64,000 nucleotides of DNA, taken from UBA2256 sp964453055 (GTDB lineage Bacteria; Spirochaetota; Spirochaetia; Treponematales; Rectinemataceae). Positions 59,821-64,000 of the stretch are shown piece after piece. Positions within the stretch are counted from its first letter, which is position 1. The number at the start of each line of letters is the position of its first letter. The translations under genes and the position numbers were made by a program. Location: NCBI GenBank assembly GCA_964453055.1, contig CAYVOD010000002.1:18564-82563 (forward strand), read 5' to 3'. Under the pieces are notes generated by a model, which was given only the letters and a program-made list of their open reading frames with translations, was not told the DNA's origin and did not search any database.

Positions 59821-60969
59821 ATGAGAGACATCGCCGCGGTCCATCAGACCGAATACGAAACTCCGCCCCTTTGCATAGCCTCAGCTCCCGCGGTGATAAA
59901 AATGCTGGGAGAGCATACGGCTGACAGCGAGGGCGTCGTATTGGCGGCGGCTTCATCCTTCGAAATGAGGGTGGCCATATCGCTGCGCAAGGACTCCTCC
60001 ATGCGCTTCTTCGCCGCCGACCTGGGCGAACGCAAGAGAGCTTCCACCGGCACGCTCAAATATAAGCGCGAGGATCGCTGGTCCAATAACGTCAAGTCCA
60101 TTTTCGATTATTTTTCGAGAAACTACGACGTCCAGGTTCGCGGGATCAACGTCACCATCATGGGAGACGTGCCGCCCGGGCTCGGCCTCGGCATTTCGGC
60201 AGCGATCAACATGGCCACCGCCTTAGCGCTGAGGACTATTTACGACCTGCCCGTAAAAAACGAAGATTTGGCTATACTTGCCTGCAATGCCCATTCATCG
60301 TTCATGGAAAAGCAGGCTCCTCTTTACGACTACCTTGCCTGCATTTCCCCGGGTTCGAGGGCGCTTTCGATCATCGATCTTCGAGTTCCCCGGAGAAGGG
60401 CGGTCCAGTTCCTGGACGAAGGCTGGAGTCTAGTGCTCACCGATTCCAGGGTGCCCCGGATCTCCGCCGAACAGGAACTGAGGCAGCGGGGAGAGGACTG
60501 TAAAAAATGCCTCAAGGTCCTGGCGCCCCGGGGCGATCGGACTCTGAGGGACATCCGCATGTCCGAGCTGGATGACTTGATGGGAGTGCTTCCCGAAAGC
60601 ATGCGTCGGCGCTGCATCCACGTTATCGAGGAGACCGGCAGGGTTTTCGAGGCCGAGGAGGCACTTTCCCGGCAAGACGCTGCCGCCTTCGGGAGAATCC
60701 TCAACAAGTCGCACGCATCGCTGCGCAATCATTACGAGATTTCCTGCCCCGAGGTTGACTGGCTGGTGAAGCGCTCCCTGGAGATCGAAGGGATCCTGTG
60801 CTCCCGAATGACCGGTCCTGGTTTCGGCGGCTGCATCTTCTCTGTGCTGAGAGCGGACGCCCTGGAGGAATATAAAAAAAGACTGGAAGAGTACGAAAGG
60901 ATATTCGGCTTCAAAGCCCAAATTTACGAAACGGCCCTCACAGGCGGCATGAAAGTCACATCAAATTGA
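59821..60969 (+). CDS. Galactokinase-family GHMP kinase with altered active site
   Basis: The 382-residue protein follows the galactokinase layout, especially in the second half: SRVPRISAEQELRQRGEDC matches the NVxRELxxSxYNxRRxEC segment, and FGRILNKSHASLRNHYEISCPEVDWL matches the sugar-kinase end. The ATP loop is PPGLGLGISAA (119-128) and the third motif GPGFGG (332-337). The first motif reads APAVIKMLGEHTAD instead of APGRVNLIGEHTDY. The residues matching human GALK1 R37 and D46 are V25 and A34, and the catalytic Asp (IMDQ) is replaced by E163 in FMEKQ. It may use another sugar or be a non-catalytic sensor. It stands before surE. Confidence 0.85.
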   Translation: MRDIAAVHQTEYETPPLCIASAPAVIKMLGEHTADSEGVVLAAASSFEMRVAISLRKDSSMRFFAADLGERKRASTGTLKYKREDRWSNNVKSIFDYFSRNYDVQVRGINVTIMGDVPPGLGLGISAAINMATALALRTIYDLPVKNEDLAILACNAHSSFMEKQAPLYDYLACISPGSRALSIIDLRVPRRRAVQFLDEGWSLVLTDSRVPRISAEQELRQRGEDCKKCLKVLAPRGDRTLRDIRMSELDDLMGVLPESMRRRCIHVIEETGRVFEAEEALSRQDAAAFGRILNKSHASLRNHYEISCPEVDWLVKRSLEIEGILCSRMTGPGFGGCIFSVLRADALEEYKKRLEEYERIFGFKAQIYETALTGGMKVTSN

Positions 60970-60982
60970 ACCGGAGATTTTA

Positions 60983-61747
60983 ATGCGCATTCTTGTCACC
61001 AACGACGATGGCATCGACGCCGAAGGTCTGGCCATCCTTGTTCAGTATCTCTCGGACGAATCCTACGGCGGCCGGGGAAGGGAAATCGTAGTGCTGGCCC
61101 CCGAAAGCGAGCGCTCCGGCGTCTCCCACGCCATGACGCTCCGACACCCCACCAAGGTCAGAAAACTAAGGGAAAATTGCTATAGTTGTTCGGGAACTCC
61201 GGCGGACTGCGTGATCGTCGCCGGCCTTGGCGTGCTGCCCTGGCTGCCCGACCTGGTGGTATCGGGCATCAACAGAGGCCCGAACCTGGGGACGGATATC
61301 GTTTACTCGGGCACCTGCGGCGCGGCGCGGCAGGCGGCGCTGGCGGGAGTCCCCGCGATAGCCGTTTCCTGCGCCCAGTATAAGCCGCCTCTTGACTACC
61401 GCTGTAGCGCTTCCTTCGTAGCCGCCAATCTCGAAGCCTTGTTGGGCCTCTGGAAGGAGGGCAGTTTTATAAATATCAACTGCCCGTCGGCGGACGAAAG
61501 CCTCCGTCCAGCCCGCTGGACCGTCCCGGGAATCAACAGGTACCACGACGCGCTCAGCTGTTTCGACGGGCTCGATGGCTACAAGTATTGCTTTTTGGGA
61601 GAGGGCAAGAGCGAACGACAACCCAACCTCCTGTCCGATCACCAGGCTGTCATGGAGGGCGAGATCGCCTTGAGCCTCATCGATATCCACCCAGCCTCCG
61701 TACAGCCCGAATCCTGGAACGGCAAGGTTTTTCCCCTGGGAAAATGA
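60983..61747 (+). CDS. surE: 5'/3'-nucleotidase SurE
   Basis: SurE dephosphorylates nucleoside monophosphates and short polyphosphate. The start RILVTNDDGIDAEGL carries the two metal-binding aspartates. APESERSGVSHAMTLRHP, CSGTPADCV and VSGINRGPNLGTDIVYSGTCGAARQAAL are diagnostic. The length of 254 residues is normal. CGGAG precedes the ATG. It follows the galactokinase-like gene by 13 bases and likely shares its transcript. tRNA genes follow with their own promoter. Confidence 0.96.
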   Translation: MRILVTNDDGIDAEGLAILVQYLSDESYGGRGREIVVLAPESERSGVSHAMTLRHPTKVRKLRENCYSCSGTPADCVIVAGLGVLPWLPDLVVSGINRGPNLGTDIVYSGTCGAARQAALAGVPAIAVSCAQYKPPLDYRCSASFVAANLEALLGLWKEGSFININCPSADESLRPARWTVPGINRYHDALSCFDGLDGYKYCFLGEGKSERQPNLLSDHQAVMEGEIALSLIDIHPASVQPESWNGKVFPLGK

Positions 61748-61764
61748 ATCTACCCTGAATCCTA

Positions 61765-61794
61765 TTGACTCTGGTTCGGGCTTTTCTGTATAGT
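61765..61794 (+). promoter_or_regulatory. Strong promoter of tRNA-Thr/tRNA-Tyr
   Basis: TTGACT (61765-61770) and TATAGT (61789-61794) are 18 bases apart, ending 15 bases before tRNA-Thr. Confidence 0.75.
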
Positions 61795-61809
61795 CGGCTT
61801 TATCGCAGT

Positions 61810-61882
61810 GCCATCTTAGCTCAGTAGGCAGAGCACGTGACTTGTAATCTCGGGGTCCCCGGTTCGATTCCGGGAGATGGCT
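61810..61882 (+). tRNA. tRNA-Thr (anticodon TGT)
   Basis: The acceptor stem GCCATCT pairs with AGATGGC. The anticodon loop is CTTGTAA and the T arm CCCGG-TTCGATT-CCGGG. The anticodon stem CGTGA/TCTCG carries a T-T mismatch at its third pair. No CCA is encoded. Confidence 0.93.
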
Positions 61883-61906
61883 CGAGGGTTTGATGGCGCC
61901 CTATTT

Positions 61907-61989
61907 GGGGAGATTCCCGAGCGGCCAAAGGGGGCAGACTGTAAATCTGTTGGCTTACGCCTTCGAAGGTTCAAATCCTTCTCTCCCCA
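61907..61989 (+). tRNA. tRNA-Tyr (anticodon GTA)
   Basis: A class II tRNA of 83 bases with acceptor GGGGAGA/TCTCCCC, anticodon arm CAGA-CTGTAAA-TCTG, a long variable arm (TTGGCTTACGCCTTC) and T arm GAAGG-TTCAAAT-CCTTC. It shares a transcript with tRNA-Thr. Confidence 0.95.
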
Positions 61990-61990
61990 T

Positions 61991-62020
61991 AACCTCCTCT
62001 TAAACGAGGAGGTTTTTTTT
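61991..62020 (+). terminator. Rho-independent terminator after tRNA-Tyr
   Basis: AACCTCCTC and GAGGAGGTT pair around a six-base loop and run into eight T residues. Confidence 0.92.
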
Positions 62021-62049
62021 GTTGCGGCTCCCTCGCGTACGGAGGAAGT

Positions 62050-62505
62050 ATGATAGCCCAGGATTCACTTGCCGGTCGCTGTTTCGAGTGCAAGGCCTGC
62101 TCCTACTGCTGCAGCGGCGGCCCCGGCTTCGTGTGGCTCGACCGGGCCGATCTGGACAGGTTGCTCGAACATTTTCGTTTAAGCCAGGAAGTTTTTATCG
62201 AAACTTATTGCCGCTGGGTCGAAACAGGGGAGGGGAAGGCGCTTAGCCTTCGGGAAAGGAAAAGCGGAAGAAATACCTATGACTGCGTTTTCCTCGCAGG
62301 GGGTAAGTGTTCGGTATACCCTGCCAGGCCCCTTCAATGCAGAACCTATCCCTTTTGGAATGAAATAGCGTCATCCAGCGACAGCTGGGAAGAAGAGGCG
62401 AAATCCTGCCCCGGGATAGGGAAGGGTTCGCCGGTTCCGGCTGAATTGGTCGAAGCCTACCTGACAGAGCGGCGCAAGCATCGTAAGCTATACTATCCTC
62501 TTTGA
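62050..62505 (+). CDS. YkgJ-family cysteine-cluster protein
   Basis: A 151-residue protein with the YkgJ (CxxCxxCC) metal-binding pattern: CFECKACSYCCSGGPGFVWL at 14-33 and CVFLAGGKCSVYPARPLQCRTYPFW in the middle, plus a late Cys in SCPGIG. Such clusters are thought to bind Fe-S or zinc. The exact role is not known. GGAGG stands before the ATG at 62050. It comes directly after the tRNA terminator and 18 bases before mltG. Confidence 0.88.
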   Translation: MIAQDSLAGRCFECKACSYCCSGGPGFVWLDRADLDRLLEHFRLSQEVFIETYCRWVETGEGKALSLRERKSGRNTYDCVFLAGGKCSVYPARPLQCRTYPFWNEIASSSDSWEEEAKSCPGIGKGSPVPAELVEAYLTERRKHRKLYYPL

Positions 62506-62523
62506 GCCAGGAGAATTCATATC

Positions 62524-63522
62524 TTGAAAAAGTCGAGTCCCGGGCCACTTTTACTCATCTTACTTGCTGCGGCCTTGACGGCATTCTCCTGCTCGGAAAG
62601 AAAGCCGTTGAATACCCAGGAAATCCGCTTCGTGGTCGAGAAGGGCAGCTCCGCCAATTCGGTCTCCGCCGCTTTGCGCCAGGCAGGCCTTGTCAGAAGC
62701 AAGGCGCTCTTTCTTGCCCTGATGAAAATCAAGGGGCTGGAAGACGATATCAAAGCCGGCACCTATAGAATACCGGTGGGAAGTTCTTCATCCGCGCTGC
62801 TCTCCATCCTCACCGAAGGAAAGGTTTCCCAGCGCAGGGTGACGATTCCCGAGGGTTCTACCTCCAGGACGATCGCCTCCCTCCTGGAAGCGGCGGGGGT
62901 CTGCGAAAGTAAGGCCTTCCGGGATGCGGTGGACGACAAGGATTTCGCAGAAAGCCTAGGGCTCGCCGCCTCCTCGCTGGAAGGATTTCTCTACCCGGAC
63001 ACCTACCTTTTCCCCGAGGATAGCGATGCCCGGAAGGTAGCCGAGCGGATGGTGGCTCGATTTTTCGAAAAATACGAGGAACTGGGCGGTCAGGCAAGGC
63101 CAGGCGACCGGGCGCTCTTGGACCAGGTGATACTCGCCTCCATCGTTGAGAGGGAGTACCGCTTGGACTCGGAAGCGGGCCTCATCGCGTCGGTTTTCAA
63201 GAACAGGCTCGCCATCGGCATGCCCCTGCAGTCCTGCGCCACCGTCGTCTATGTAATTACCGAAAAACTAGGGAAGGAACACCCATCGGCGCTCTATTAT
63301 TCGGATTTGAAAATTCCCGATCCCTATAACAGCTATCTGCATCGAGGCCTGCCGCCGGGGCCTATATCCAATCCGGGGCAGGAAGCGCTCAAGGCCGTCC
63401 TCGACACCCCAAAAAGTGAGTATCTTTATTTCAGGATTAAGGATGCGACGATCGGCAGTCACCGATTTTCGAAAAGCTTCGAAGAGCATACGGGGGAGAC
63501 GATACCCGTAAAAGGATATTAG
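62524..63522 (+). CDS. mltG: Endolytic transglycosylase MltG
   Basis: MltG cuts nascent glycan strands and releases them from the membrane. The N-terminus KSSPGPLLLILLAAALTAFSC looks like a lipoprotein signal with Cys21 instead of the usual membrane helix. The LysM-like part follows (IRFVVEKGSSANSVSAALRQAG), then the YceG catalytic core with DQVILASIVEREYRLDSEAGLIASVFKNRL and its catalytic Glu. YLHRGLPPGPISNPGQEAL completes it. The start is TTG at 62524, about ten bases after AGGAG. dnaG follows eight bases downstream. Confidence 0.93.
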   Translation: MKKSSPGPLLLILLAAALTAFSCSERKPLNTQEIRFVVEKGSSANSVSAALRQAGLVRSKALFLALMKIKGLEDDIKAGTYRIPVGSSSSALLSILTEGKVSQRRVTIPEGSTSRTIASLLEAAGVCESKAFRDAVDDKDFAESLGLAASSLEGFLYPDTYLFPEDSDARKVAERMVARFFEKYEELGGQARPGDRALLDQVILASIVEREYRLDSEAGLIASVFKNRLAIGMPLQSCATVVYVITEKLGKEHPSALYYSDLKIPDPYNSYLHRGLPPGPISNPGQEALKAVLDTPKSEYLYFRIKDATIGSHRFSKSFEEHTGETIPVKGY

Positions 63523-63530
63523 CAAGGGCG

Positions 63531-64000
63531 ATGGCAAGAATACCAGAATCCCTCATCCAGGAAGTCCTGGACAAGACCAATTACATCGCCGTGTATCAGG
63601 AAAAACTCAGGTTGAGCAAGAAGGGCGGTAAATGGTGGGGCCTCTGCCCTTTTCATGCCGAAAAAACCCCTTCATTCTCCGTCGATGCCGAAAGGGGGCT
63701 TTTTTACTGCTTCGGCTGCCAGAAGGGCGGTTCCATCATCGATTTCTTGATGGAAACGGACAAGCTCAACTTTATCGAAGCGGTAGAGGAGCTGGCAGAA
63801 AAAGCCCAGGTGCCCCTTCCCAAGGACGAACCAAGATCCGATAGCTCGGAAAACGAAAGGATCCAACTTTACTCCCTGTACGAAAAGCTGGCAAAGGCCT
63901 TCCACTGGGTGCTGCTCAATCACAAGGACGGCTCCCCGGCGAGAGAAATACTGAAACGTCGGGGGCTTGGCGAAGATCTAGTGGCTGCCTTCCGGTTGGG
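63531..64000 (+). CDS. dnaG: DNA primase DnaG, N-terminal part
   Basis: The window ends inside this gene. The visible 156 residues start MARIPESLIQEVLDKTNYIAVYQ and carry the CHC2 zinc finger: WGLCPFHAEKTPSFSV, then GLFYCFGCQKGGSIIDFLM. This domain recognises the priming site. The TOPRIM domain lies outside the window. Close spacing after mltG suggests co-transcription. dnaG next to mltG is unusual, as the gene commonly lies beside rpoD or rpsU. Confidence 0.95.
   Translation, partial: MARIPESLIQEVLDKTNYIAVYQEKLRLSKKGGKWWGLCPFHAEKTPSFSVDAERGLFYCFGCQKGGSIIDFLMETDKLNFIEAVEELAEKAQVPLPKDEPRSDSSENERIQLYSLYEKLAKAFHWVLLNHKDGSPAREILKRRGLGEDLVAAFRL

Noticed and set aside
62050..62505. Cysteine-rich protein as a new redox peptide
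   Set aside because: The CxxCxxCC pattern and second Cys group fit the known YkgJ family.

Overview
The window is a high-GC bacterial scaffold that reads as a spirochaete of the Treponema group. The evidence is a V-type (not F-type) ATPase proteolipid gene in a bacterium, a V-ATPase I subunit tail just before it, spoVG, many predicted lipoproteins, and an rpsB-tsf-frr-uppS-cdsA-dxr-rseP cluster that lacks the pyrH gene found there in most other bacteria. A run of exactly 100 N inside secA shows that this is a draft or metagenome-type assembly. No phage, insertion sequence, CRISPR array, rRNA or large non-coding region was seen. Nearly all of it is dense housekeeping DNA.

Layout. 1-1784: end of a V-ATPase operon, then ispG. 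1817-2715 (minus): an ArsR-type regulator and a degenerate receiver-like protein. 2826-6215: mfd. 6262-10929 (minus): a tightly overlapping operon of a NusG paralogue, three divergent molybdenum-hydroxylase subunits and an RsmI-like methyltransferase. 11108-19669: ligA, argS, rplU-rpmA, then obgE-nadD-yqeK-LCP-rsfS. 19715-20029 (minus): a small protein that is mostly aspartate. 20260-29779: ispE, spoVG, tRNA-Gln, rplY, tilS, ftsH, a lipoprotein serine protease and a hybrid histidine kinase with an apparent ACG start. 29756-36164 (minus): secA, rqcH and a NitT/TauT-type ABC transporter in one run. 36245-39596: a lipoprotein, the NAD(P)HX repair enzyme and a Nudix hydrolase. 39619-42450 (minus): xseB, xseA and an ArsB/SLC13-like carrier. 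42551-45214: a DEAH helicase. 45245-47283 (minus): trmB and hisS. 47464-51678: rpsF-ssb-rpsR-yybS-rplI, then dnaB. 51693-59107 (minus): the rpsB to rseP cluster and maf. 59235-64000: tRNA-Arg, an orphan small gene, a galactokinase-like kinase, surE, tRNA-Thr, tRNA-Tyr, a YkgJ-type protein, mltG and the start of dnaG.

Functionally the window covers isoprenoid synthesis by the MEP route (dxr, ispE, ispG) feeding uppS, translation (ribosomal proteins, EF-Ts, RRF, two aminoacyl-tRNA synthetases, tRNA modification, ribosome rescue and silencing), replication and repair (ligA, dnaB, dnaG, ssb, mfd, xseAB), and envelope and protein quality control (secA, ftsH, rseP, mltG, a PDZ protease).

The observations most worth following are: (1) several genes with a sigma70-like -10 box only 6-12 bases before the ATG and no Shine-Dalgarno, which suggests widespread leaderless mRNAs; (2) a NusG paralogue heading an operon of molybdenum hydroxylase subunits whose cofactor-binding loop is altered; (3) the Asp-repeat protein with its own strong promoter; (4) a galactokinase homologue that has lost key sugar-binding and catalytic residues; (5) the ACG start of the hybrid kinase; and (6) a ribosomal protein L27 with a shortened N-terminal tail. 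I found no complete, clearly new defence or mobile system.
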